A stretch of DNA of 64,000 nucleotides, from contig VWZP01007937.1 of NCBI GenBank assembly GCA_013396995.1, positions 62,001 to 126,000 of the forward strand, read 5' to 3'. Of this stretch, positions 24,172 to 35,880 are shown in pieces (position 1 is the first letter of the stretch; every line of letters begins with the position of its first letter). The DNA comes from Dicaeum eximium (taxonomy: Eukaryota; Chordata; Aves; Passeriformes; Dicaeidae). A model generated the notes under the pieces. The model was not told the origin of the DNA, did not search any database, and worked only from the letters and a program-made list of their open reading frames with translations. The translations under genes and the position numbers were made by a program.

Positions 24172-27138
24172 TTTAATCTTCCACAGCCTTGATCTTGAAG
24201 ATTGTTAAAGATTCTAAAAAAGTTTTTTTAAAAAATGGTGGTAAGAGATCTATCCAAGAGGTTACAAGGATGAAAATTCACGTAATATACTAAATTTTAG
24301 AATCTTCATGTTTCTTATGAATTTAACGCTATTTAATAAATAACACTGTTCCAGGATGAAATTTTCATCAATATAGTTCCACCAGTTCATTACTTTGTTT
24401 GTATAAACTTTCTTTGTTTATTCTTAAATAAGAACAAGGTAAATGATAAATGACTGAGGGAACATGGTGAGTTCTTGTCCCTTCTTGAGCTCTAAGAGCT
24501 TTTCTATAAACCTGGAGGTAGGAGTTCCCCCAGATATCAAGAAACAATTGCATGCAGAAAGACAATTGTTCTGTGCTTTATGGAAATAGTTAAGTGAAGA
24601 CTAAATATTTAGTTGTTTAGCATTATTGAGGAAAAAATTAAAATATGAAAATGAAAATGAAGTCTTTATAATACCAAGTTCTTTCAGGGACAAAATAATT
24701 GTTCAATCTAACTTTAAATAAAAAGTAAATGAAAAAAAAAAGTATTTACAAGAAAAACCCCAACAAGCTGGCAAGAGAAATGGGCCTTGTTGCAAGCAGT
24801 AGGGGTAGTCAAGAGGAAAAGAGAAATGAATCATTAATGATCATCTATTAGACAAAGAAAATTATCCCATGATATTCGACTCAGTAATCCTAAAAGTCCT
24901 CGTACTTGTGTGTCTTAGCATCTTCCGAATAACATAGTCCAAGAAGTGTAAATATTGGGGTTCATTTGAGACTGCACAAAACCAGTTCAAAGTAATTCAA
25001 TGGAGGAACATGAAGGAAAAAGGAATAAATATAAAATGGAAAGCATAAGATAAATAATCTTCATAATTGTTTACCAGATAATGTTTGCCAACTAGTTGTC
25101 TGAACTGTTGCCTTTTTGCTAATCTATATATTTTGTGGGATAAAATCTATTATCTAAAGGTAAGTCAGCTTTATATACAGCAGTTCAATGGCATCCACTT
25201 AAAAAAATTACTATCATCAGTATATGGAAAAAAGTAAACCTATTTACTGCCAGGGCTACAAACCACAGCATTTTGAGAAATTCAACGTATTCACAATCTT
25301 CAGGAGAATAAATGTGATGCACCTTTAAGTGATACACACCCATGAATAAGACATTGCAATTACATTCATCAAGTATTAGGGAATAGTTAGAAAAACAGGC
25401 TACTACACAGTCTCACAGAAGTCCCTCCTCTTCCATGATAAACTCACTGAAGTCTTCATGGGCATTTGTACTTGGGAAAGCGTTCAGAATTGCTTTGAAA
25501 GCAAAGGTCTTTGTGTCTTTCTCATTCATGTGCCTCTATTTAATAATGTTCCACAGACACCTTCTAACAAACAGGATGTACCTAGGAGTGTGACATCCTT
25601 CTGTGACATGATACCCACGGGGAAAAGCAGGAGCTCAGGACAATTCAATAGTTTGTCCAAGTTTGTGCTGGATGTCATTGTCAGCATTGGGATCAAGAGA
25701 TGAGCCCTCTGGTTTGCCAAAATAATGACTAGTCCAAAACACATATTTATGAAAGTCCTTTCTGGGCAGTACATTAAAGGCCTAGTGCCTGTGTTCTGAG
25801 TTAAACAGCACCATCTCACAGTTTGAAGTCTCTGTATCACATTGGAATGTGTTTTCTCTATCAGTGTGATGTTTTCACATTGTGTTTTATAATGCAATAA
25901 TTACACAGCTTGCCCCACAGTTCTTCTGGAAATTAATGCATCTCTTGTATTTAATAGTAACACACATTTAATAAGACTATTTTGTTGTCATAAATATTAA
26001 AAGCTACATAATATATGCACATATAAAGACTGCAGTAATGAAGGTGTTTAAAATAAACAACACCAATTTAAATTCAAGTGCTGAAGCTCAGTGGATCCTG
26101 AAAGTAAAAGTAGCTGTACAAAGAAAATCAAAATTGCCTTTGTTGATCTTCATTGTCTAAGAGGAGAGGAATACGGTATATGAACAAGTAGGGTGAACAG
26201 TGATGGGAAGCTCAAACTTTTCTCTTTAAAATAATCTGCAGCGTTGACTTCCCATTAAGGAGCTGAAGAAATGCCCTTGCCAACAGCCTTTAACTTCAGC
26301 TGTTCTGTAACCTCTGTGCCCTGGCCCTTTTTCTATGGAAAGGACCAATAGACCTGCCAGACATGGCCCTGGGAGCTCCAGGTCCATCTTGGGAAAACTC
26401 TGCTGTGGAGGGAAGCAAGAAAATGGCCATTGGGCTGTTTTCCAGGCAAACCCTGAAGTTTCAGGAACTCTGAGTGTGCCAGGCACCACTGGACAAATCC
26501 CAGGCATCACTGCTGGAGCTCATGGGCAGCTGAGTATTTCCTGCTCAGACCTAGGCAGTCTTAAAGAGACAACTGAATTATGTGAGGAGATGCAGAGCAG
26601 TCCAGAATAAAGGAAGCTCAAAATTGGATTAAATCCACTTTACTTCCACTTGCCACAAGGTGTGAGTGGTATGTTCTGCACCTTAGGAATAAGAAGTTTA
26701 AGGAATTTATGTGAGCATTGGTCTCTTAACTCTTTAAAGGATGTGGTAAAAATCCCTACATAATCTCAAATTGCAATATTCAGATACAAATTTTAAGAAT
26801 CTCACAGCTGTGGGGGTAATGTTTGACACTTGAGTGTGAAAGGGCTTAGCTGTAAAATTCTCTGTTCAAGATTATAAAAGTAGTTCAGAAAGGTTGAGAT
26901 CAAAAAGTGCCTAGGAGCGTAGAGTTTTATTCTGATTTGAGTGACTTTGCTTGTTGTATTTGGATGCTAATGTAATTAAAAGGTCTTTATCTCTCTGGTC
27001 TGTGAAAGTCATAATACCTCTCCCTTCTTGCATTAAAGAAATGTACTTTCTGGAATAATGTGATAAAGTTTATAAACATTTCTTATTTATACATGGCCAC
27101 ATTTTAGTTTCTCTATTGACAAATAGAAGAGTAAAGAC

Positions 27139-27201
27139 TCTTCAGTTCTGAAGAATTGAATAGTACTGTAACAAGTTTTCTGTAACAGAAAACTGTTACA
27201 G
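27139..27201. repeat. Two adjacent near-perfect palindromes
   Basis: The first is TCTTCAG-TT-CTGAAGA (27139-27154). The second, 11 bases further on, spans 27166-27201: an 18-base left arm (27166-27183) and a 17-base right arm (27185-27201) pair along their full length with one bulged base around a single central A. No transposon ends or known RNA family were recognised. The loop is too short for a microRNA precursor. Confidence 0.8.
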
Positions 27202-27553
27202 ATTAATCTAGTGAAATATATTTCTGCACAATAGGAAGAAATAGAGACTGGGAATTAGAGGAGGCTCTATTTAAAATAAGATGCTGAAATGCTAATATCA
27301 TAGTTACCAGGTCTTTTGTTGAAAAATATATCAATCCCTCACTATTCTATTAGCTTATCTATTTGTGCCTTTTCTTTTTTAAACCAATTATTAGAAAAAT
27401 AAGGGGAAAATTAATCAAACATAATGTTTGAACTACAAAAATATTCTCCACAGGAGCAGCTGTTAAGGAAGTTAAGTAGTCTCTGGGAGAGAGGAAAATC
27501 CTCATCATGGAGCGAAAATGGCTGGATGACAAAGTCTAGAGTGTGTCACGATC

Positions 27554-27585
27554 ATATATACACATATATATATACACAACATATA
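27554..27585. repeat. TA/CA-rich microsatellite
   Basis: This is an alternating purine-pyrimidine tract of ATATATACACATATATATATACAC character. It is a simple repeat with no further associated feature. Confidence 0.8.
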
Positions 27586-29039
27586 GTTGTCCTCCTCTGA
27601 GACTGAAAGATTAAGTGGGCTGCTCCACTGCTTCATGTTATGATGTTTGTTATTTTATGCATGGAAATAATGGAAAGAAAGTTAGGTAATGAGATGACAG
27701 CACCTGCAAATGTCACAATTAGCTGGGTTACTCAGATCCAAAACACACTCTGTGGGGAACTTCAAAAGGGAACCCTGAGATCTACAGCAGTGAATGACAC
27801 AATGTCAAACAAAATTCAACAGTATGAAAGCTAGCAGGCATTGAAAGAAGTAATTTGAACTATTTATGATCTCTCTTGGGTTCTAAACTAAGTTAGAAAT
27901 ACCAGAAAAAGAGATCAAGTCATTGTGAACAGCTCAATAAAACCTGTGATCTCTGTTAAAGTTTCACCAGCCTTTCCCCTCCCCTTAGAAATTCTCCAAA
28001 TAAAAGGATTCCCTCACCACAAAACAAGAATCAATGGCAATATGATCCTGTCTGTGCAATAAACTACATCCAGTACAGCTGACAGCATATAATGCAGCAT
28101 CATCTCTTATTCTGACTGCCATTATAGAGAAAAAATAAGCAACAAGAGGAAGAAAACAACCAATTTCTTAATAAGTATGTTGTGCCTCTTTCTAAAGTAG
28201 AATGAGTGAAGATTTGGCAAAAGTGAGGAGACATAAATTTATGTATGCAGAAATAGCACCTTTTTTTCATTACATAAGTAACTAAATGCTAGACTATGCA
28301 AGACTGTTCCAAACTTATAGGTGCTTACATTTGGGAAAGCAATTTAGACGTGTAAAGTCAAACTGAGATAAAACTGCCTCTAGTATCAACCATCACAGGG
28401 TGCTCAGCATCCCATGGAGATTTTTCTTCTTTCTCAGAAATCCAGAGAGAGGAAGTGCCAATGAAGGTCTTAATTTAGCCCTTCTGCCTCACTGTTCCCT
28501 CTGTGGGGCAAGATTTACTCTGTCTTTGCCACTGAGAAAAAGAGGGATGAGAGCTGAGGGATTTCTCTGGACAGTCCTCGCTCCTTGCCTACATTTTAGT
28601 TATTCCTTAGCACAGCTAAGGTTTACAGAGTTATCTCTCTAATTAGCCTGACTGCATCCTCTGCATCTGCTGGGCTACCTATGTCTCTCTCCAGTCCAAG
28701 GGTAAGGTTAATAGTAAATCTCATATGCTAAAAACAAAAATTAACTGCACACCTGTACAAGAGCCCTGCCAGTGTTACCATGGGCAGTCACACACCCAGA
28801 GCAGTGATCTTTACACAGTGTACCTCCAAGTAGAACATGTGGGAGGAGAGGAAGGAAAAAGTAAAATGAGCATCCTCTTTTTTGTTAGTATTATGTACAG
28901 AACTGATTAAAATAGGTTTCAAGGAGAAAAGTTGTGCAGTTGTTCAAACAACAGTGCTTTTAAAAATATTTGGAAAAGACAGGATTTACAGAAATCCATT
29001 AAAAGGTGCTCATTAAGATGGCTGTGATTCATGCTGCTG

Positions 29040-29272
29040 ATGGAACTTCTGGTGCCAGAGATTTCACAGGGGCAGAGGCAGGAGGTCTGATGCTGCCCAG
29101 GGAAGTGGTTGAGTCACTCCAAATTCCTGGAGGTATTTACAACACGTGGAGATGTGGCACTGAGGGACATGGTTTAGTGGTGGACTTGGCAGTGCTGGGT
29201 TAATGGTTGGACTTGGTGATCTTAAAGGTCTTTTACAACATAAATTATTCTGTAATGCTATGATTCTGTCCT
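29040..29272 (+). mobile_element. CR1 LINE, 3' end, degraded
   Basis: This is a second 3' CR1 fragment in sense orientation, of a different subfamily from the one at the left edge. Diagnostic phrases include GCCCAGGGAAGTGGTTGAGT (29096-29115), GACATGGTTTAGTGGTGGAC (29166-29185), GATCTTAAAGGTCTTTTACA (29218-29237) and a terminal CTATGATTCTG. The left boundary is approximate because the upstream part is diverged. It is the only well-supported interspersed repeat between let-7c and mir-125b-2. Confidence 0.93.
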
Positions 29273-32200
29273 CTTTTACTAAATTGGTTTGAACTTTGTA
29301 TGAGTCGAGCATGCTGACATATATCTACTGTTCAGCATAAAGAAGAGGTGCAGATTTACCTACAGTTACATTGCTGTCTTATATTTTGCCATAGGTTGTT
29401 CCATATCACAGTTGCAGCAAAGAGTCTCAGAAAAACCCCAGATCAAAAAAATTAACTGAAGCCTTTTCACAGTTACCCTTAATTCCAAGGCAAATCCATG
29501 CACTGCTCTATTCTTTGTCTTCTTTTCTTCTTTCTGGTAGTTTTGTCTTGTCCTATGTTCTTTTATATACTTAAAAATTCCTCTCAATTACTAAATATTT
29601 TTCAATATCAAAAGGTTTCATCATTCTTTTGTTGTTGAATAGTCCTCTTAATCTGTAATTACTTTCTGTTCTCTTCTACAGTTTACAATATTTTCATATT
29701 CTCATAAAAATCTGTATTTTCTGGAAGGGCATGTTGCAGAATTCTCTCTGTGATGTTGCTGTTGTGATCTTCTTTCAGTCCCTATCAAGGCAGATGAAAA
29801 CTTGAACTGCTGCCATGCTCTGAGGAGTCTCCTCTCTATTGATTCTCACCACTGATGCCACTCTTTGACTTCCTTATTTTTGTATGAAAGCCCATAAGAA
29901 CTAAAGCTAAAAGTGTTCCATGTTGCTTTTTGAGCCAGTGAAGGATTAGTCCCTGCTTGTGTTTGGTGTAAGCAACTTTTGTATGTTAGCCATTATCTTG
30001 AAGTAGTGTTTCATTGTGAAAAAGAATTGCTTCTTGCACAAATAGAAATTCTTATTTCTATCTCAGTTCTACATAGTACTCTTTATGGAAAACCTCTGCA
30101 CTTTTTCTGTGGAGGTATTGTATGAAAAATACCTGTAGGCTGTTGTGCAAGTGCTTAAAATATTCATCTCTCTTGGCAGTTCTTCTCCAGACTATATTGG
30201 CCTAATCAATTTTTTTTTTATTTTCTTTTTTTCTTTCTTTTTTTTCTTTTTTTCTGAAATCCCTCCACATTATCAAAGTGTTTCTGATAACAGGATGGCA
30301 AAAATGGAAGGAGCTAATAAAAATTACTTTGACTGGTACATCTCATTTTAGGTTAATTTTGTCTGTACCCCAGTAGCAATGGTAAATGAGAAAATATTCT
30401 CCTACACTTTGTTTGCATGTAGGTTACATCAGGGGAGAAAAGTCTTATAGCAAAAATGTGTAGTGCAAGCTCATTGTTCAGTCCCAGTTTGGGTAAATTC
30501 TGACTGTAGTCCTGAAGCAAAGGAGTCAGACACCCTTAATGAATTACATGACTGGGTTTATTCAGAAAAACCCTTTACTTGAGATCCCTTTGCTTGAGTT
30601 CACTTTATTTGATTTATTATGAAGTGAAAAGATGGTCTGTGATAGAAATGTTATTGTTCCCTCAAGTTTATTTTAACCCTTTGGGTAATAAGCTGAAATG
30701 TTACATCAATTCTGTGGATGTCACTCCCACACCTAACAACATCAAATTTAAAACTCTTACAAATCAAAAGAAAATTCCTGTTTTCATATTAGATAATAAG
30801 TCAAATAAATTTTGTCTCTTAAGAGCAGAATACAACCTAGAGGAACTTAAGAGTGAGAGGAGTCACAATCATGAGCACTAATAATCATACCAAGAGTCCA
30901 AATGAATGCATGGGGAGTAGCATTTGATACTGTTTCATTTGGGTTGGGCTTTTTCCTTCAAATTGGTGTTGGTTTCAAAGGAATGCAATATAATTTATTT
31001 TTCTTTTTCCAAAAATGATAGAAGAATATTAATAAATTAGATTAATAATGAAGAGAATATTTTTGGTGTGTCTTTATCCAAAAAATCTGGAATCCAAGAG
31101 TATGAGTCCTAAGACAGTTTGAGAAGCAGTTTTCCCTATGAATAAAGGGAAACTGTGTGCTGATGTAGTGTAATTTGCTACACATTTATGGAGGTGTGAA
31201 TGCCTGGTATTTAAAATTAGAAGCTGCTGCTATGAGCTCACTTGCAAAAGTAGTGACAGGAATGGAGAAGAGAATTTTAAACAACTGAAATTTGTAAGAA
31301 TTGATGGAGCCGTAGAAGTTATAAACCTGTCCTCGTGTATTGCTTGCCTCATGCTTTCTGATGCTCCTCACTGAATAACAAAAATGCCTCCTGACTTATT
31401 TGCTGAATTCTAAGAATGAAGCAAGTGTAAAGGCAGGCTGAAAAAACACTGTACTTGAACTTGCTTTTAAAGAACTCTGATAGCATCAAGGCCACTTTTC
31501 TATGAAAAAAAGATCATGTGGCACTTCTCTTGCAGGTGGATTTAGGAATGCAGCCTGCCACTTTTGTATTACATTGAAACACTTCATAAATCTAGGGACT
31601 TAGACATTTGGCTAGATTACAGGTTTTTGTTTTCAGCCCAGGAAGGCTGCAGTTACCTAACTAAAATCCACAGAAAATTTTGGTAATTAATTTTTCAAAT
31701 AACTATGCTTAGGGTGTCTGTACCCTGTCCACAGGTATAATATTTCTGTCTAATAAAGGAAGCATATCAGAACTCAGGCTATAAGACTCTTAGTTGTTGG
31801 CTCAAGGCTTTATGAAGAACTTCTATGCCTCAGAAATGTAATTTAGAATCCTGTACATTTTATTAGTGGAGTATCTATCTTTAAACCGTCAGTTGTGTAT
31901 TTGATGACATGTAGGGCACAATAGCTTTTAACTATGTTTATCAGACTCACCTAGAGATGGTATCTTCAAAGTGGCTTTCTGAACTTTCCAGATGTAGTTG
32001 AAATATGTGATCTTGTCATTAGGAGTTTATTTATAACTTTTCTTTCTTTGCAAAGCTCCCAAGATAGATTCCAAGGGATCCCTGGATAGAGAGAAAAAAA
32101 ACCCAAAGTGATTATTAAACATAATTTCTCTTGGTTAGCTGCTGCTGTTGGGTTTTGTTGGCTTTGCTTCTTTGTCAAATGGGTAGCTGCACTCAGCAGA

Positions 32201-34560
32201 GTCCAGAGTCTGGCTGTATGAAGCAGCTCCCATTTTGGTAACAAGAGATTCCTTGCACCAGAGAACTGATGCTCAAAGGCAGTGCAGTTACCACTGCTCA
32301 TGCTGAACAGAGTGTGGAATTTGACCTTTATGAAAGAATTGCAAAGAGGCTTTGAAATCCCTGTAATGGTATCCATGGAAAACAGAGAGGAGCTGAGAAC
32401 AGGGAAGTTTTAGTGAGTTTCAGAGAACAGCATGTTATCCCCCTCCCTGTCCCATGTACCCTCTGCCACCCTTCAGTTCCTGAAGAAATGTGACTACAAT
32501 ATTCTGTGGTATTTCATTTTTCCTACTTGGAGTCTCTCAATACTATACAAACCTATTCCTTCTCCTTATAGTTACCTCACAGTCTTTTTAGAAGGATCAC
32601 CTGTGCTTGTCTGATTCAAAGGAAGACCTTTGGCATCTATTTATATGCAGTGTTGAAGACAGGATGCTGAGTGAGAAGGCTCTTGGATTTAACCCATTAT
32701 GGCCATTTTTATGCTACGTAAGGGATTGAGAGTTACATTCCTCCTATTGCTGGTTATCCTACAGCCATGTCTCCTGTTAGCATGGAAGCAGGTGTTTTCA
32801 AAGTGAAGCACAGCTTTCTGCTCTTTGTGAAGAAAACTAGTCTATTAAGAAGGATTTGCTCAATGTCCTTGTGTTGCTGTCCCAAACTGCTGTTTCCCAA
32901 ATCCTGGGAAGGCAAGACTTTGTACAGATGGATTTCACAAAGGAAGCTGTGCCTTTCAAGCTGCCATTGCAACCTAATAATCAAAAATGAAGAAAAGATA
33001 GAAAAGATACCTGTATTCTCTGATGCCTACATCTCCCTAGGATTATACTCAAGGACATATTCTTTTGAGGATATGCAAATGAAGTGCTTCGAGCCAAAAT
33101 TATGGGTCAAATTTACTTCATTACAAAAGTAGTTATGTTTTGGGGGCTACTTTAAAGGTAAATGAGCATGGACATGGGAAGTTTATTTTCTGTCTGTGCA
33201 ATAATTCTTAAAGCTCCCTGGTAGCGCATGTTGCTGATCTCTTCCAGCCAGCTGGTGGACTCCCAGCAGAGTCTGTCACACGCTGGTGTCACATGGAATC
33301 CCCATGCACTTGCAAATGCTCTGATCCCTGGAGAGGCATGGGCCTTTGGAGGCTGAGATGCTCAGTCGTTGTGCTGAGATGTTCTGCTTAGGAATTCAGG
33401 GCACAACGTAAACCTAGCTGTGGATTGTGCCATTCCACCTCTTTTTTTTTTCCCCCTCCTTTTCATAAGTCCTGGATGTGATATGTTTCACAATTATATG
33501 TTTCTTCTTATGTTGTTGCTCTCAAATTGCACGTGTGAGAACACAGCATCTCGGAAAAGATTTACAAACACGGGTGTGGTGGCTGATGGCACTTTATTTG
33601 TGAAGGAAAAGGCATATGTTTGCCTTGTGGTGTGTGCATCAAAATCCAAAGAGAAGTGAACTGACTACATCAGTAATAGGCCTGTTATTTACTCCTTACC
33701 CCACCCCCACCCCCAAATAAAAGACAGGAAAATTCTGAATGCTATGTGGAGATAACATACACTTTATTGATTCTCTCTGTATGCTTTATGGCTATAATGG
33801 ACTTTATGATAACCCTAAGCCTGTCCATTTTATCTTTGTAAATAATTGACTGCAAACACTGTTATAAATAGGGTAAGTGGAATGAGATACATGCGAGGAG
33901 AAGACTGTACAAGTAATTATATGTATATGGTACGTTTCATCCTGTTTTGGCAAAGTTCAAATACATTTCCTCATAGTGCCTGAAAATGAGAGATCTAATT
34001 TTTGGCTCAAGTCTGTTGTCACAACTACCCTTAGCTCTACTGTAATTTACATTTCAAGTGTACTGGAATCTCTGAGCACCGCCTCTGAGTGTTGTATGAT
34101 TACTGTTAATACTTGATTTCACAGTTATTTACAGCCTTGATGTATTGCTTGACTGTTGCTAATATCTCATTTACTATTCTGACCACCCTGAACAGCCCTT
34201 CTACATGATATTTCCTGCAGTGTCTAGTCTTTTATCCCCTGACTCTAACTTCTAATTTCTCTCTCGCTGTAAAACAGTCTCATACCTTTGCATCAGAAAG
34301 TATTTTTAATTTTGTGTTACAGGGCTCAACACAGATACCAGGGAACATAGAAGCACTACTTCATAGTGAGAATATGGGGACCTTTAGTGTCCTAAGGAGT
34401 TCACTTGGAGAAGCCCAGGTTCACACAGCTCCTGGTTCCAACTAGGTGCAAGGCCACCTATATTCTGCCTGAGTTCAGGCTGCCACTGAAACAAGAACTC
34501 CATCCTCTTGCTAATTGGCATTCATTTCCCCTTGGCTTTTTGTACTGGCACTTAGTTTAT
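29273..34560. other. AT-rich non-coding interval
   Basis: No gene or RNA gene was recognised. A long T-rich low-complexity tract lies at 30210-30254. Open frames reach 136 codons on the minus strand (31966-32376) and 121 codons on the plus strand (32767-33132), without motifs or neighbours that would support translation. Confidence 0.6.
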
Positions 34561-34564
34561 ATGA

Positions 34565-35880
34565 CTGTTAAACAAGCCAGATGAAGGATTGGTCCTGCTG
34601 CAAACTAATCTTGGATTTCTTCTGGTTTGTTTTTTGGGACAGTTCCCTAACCTGCTTTAGGATGCAACTGTAAGAAGCAAGTGTCAGCACAAAAAAGGTG
34701 GAGGAATAAATGCCCCAGCTCAGGAGGGAGAGCAGGAATGACCACCACTTAAGGCAGATGCCCTGATTTATGCTACAGGTCTTGGTCTGCGCACTCACTG
34801 GGAATTGGCAAATGGGAATTGCTACCTTGCCTGGGAGTGGGAGTCTAACAAAAAAGTGCTTGTCAACATCACTCAGCAGGTTCTGTCCCCCCATTCCATT
34901 CCTATTGACAAGCTCTGTCTTTAATACAGGTGGTGTATGTGAAGTCTGGTGCTCCAGGCTTTGTAAGCTGCTCATCCCTGCTACAAGTACCCAGTGGTAC
35001 AGGTAAAGGTACATAAAGCACTCTCTACAATGTAAACTGGCATAAGTAAACACCTTATAGAAGATAAGCATAATTATCCAAACCCTTAGGTAGAAGTGCC
35101 CATAACATTTGCCAAACAAAAATGCAGATAATTGGAATATCTGGTTTAGCACATTCTGAAATTGGCCTTTGGGATCTCAAAATCTCTGATTTGGTCTTCC
35201 TAGTTTGGTGAGTTGGATTTCCACCTGGGAGATTCTTTCAGCAGAGCTTAGGTTTTAAACCAGATATATCTATTGAAACCTCCTTGGGATCTGCCATGGG
35301 AGTTCTATTCCTAGATAAATCAGGATACCATCTGTACTGCCAATTGCAATGTCAGAGAGTTAAGAGAGGGCCTTTAGATAACCAAAGGCAGCTAACAAAA
35401 ATAGGTAACACCTCCCTCCAAGCTACTTTGCTCTTCCTAGACTGTCACAGGCCTCCAAAGGATGTATTTCAGATTGTGACTTAAAGTTAGCCAAATCTAA
35501 CTTATCTGAAACCCTAGGCAGGCAGGCAGGAAACAGGCAATGTCACATCATGGACCATAGATGATGTCTGCACTGAATAATAAATCCTGATAGAGATTTA
35601 TCATCCATTTGCCTATTGAGTCAAATAGTTTTGACAGGACAGAATCTGAACTACAGAGGGCTGCTGCTGGTGAAACAAAAGAAAAGGGTGTTAAATGAAG
35701 TTTATGCTGTTAAATCATGCAAAGTTGTTAAATTGGCAAAGTTGATATGGCAAGCCCTGCAGAGCCTCCCTTACTGGGCACAGATGGCTGATGTTCTAAC
35801 AAAACTCACTTCCTTTTGTGACACTTACATTGGTTATCAAGCAAAAACTCAGCCACAGTTACAGGTAAATGCAGATTAGG
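34565..35880. other. Interval with unusually long unassigned open frames
   Basis: The minus strand holds a 194-codon frame (34568-35152), the longest in the window and long for such AT-rich DNA. Near its carboxyl end is a hydrophobic, membrane-like stretch (residues about 143-162) followed by a lysine-rich tail. The adjacent minus-strand sequence up to about 35,300 also stays mostly open in another frame with one stop. The plus strand has an 87-codon frame at 35616-35879. I recognise no family in any of them. A decayed mobile or viral-derived element is one possibility and chance is the other; I do not call a gene. Confidence 0.25.

Larger units (their letters stand above)
20821..29039. other. 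AT-rich non-coding interval with palindromes and low-complexity tracts
   Basis: No gene was seen. Structural features here are an AT-rich 11-bp-arm palindrome at 21276-21300, a T/G homopolymer tract at 24099-24171, adjacent hairpins at 27139-27201 and a TA/CA-rich microsatellite near 27554-27585. A somewhat GC-richer patch at 26,225-26,610 opens 90-codon frames on both strands without motifs. Confidence 0.6.

Noticed and set aside
27166..27201. Long hairpin considered as a microRNA precursor
   Set aside because: The arms are only 17-18 bases around a one-base centre, too short and tight for Drosha/Dicer processing.
35519..35535. Short GGCA tandem run
   Set aside because: Three to four units only; too short to be more than trivial microsatellite.
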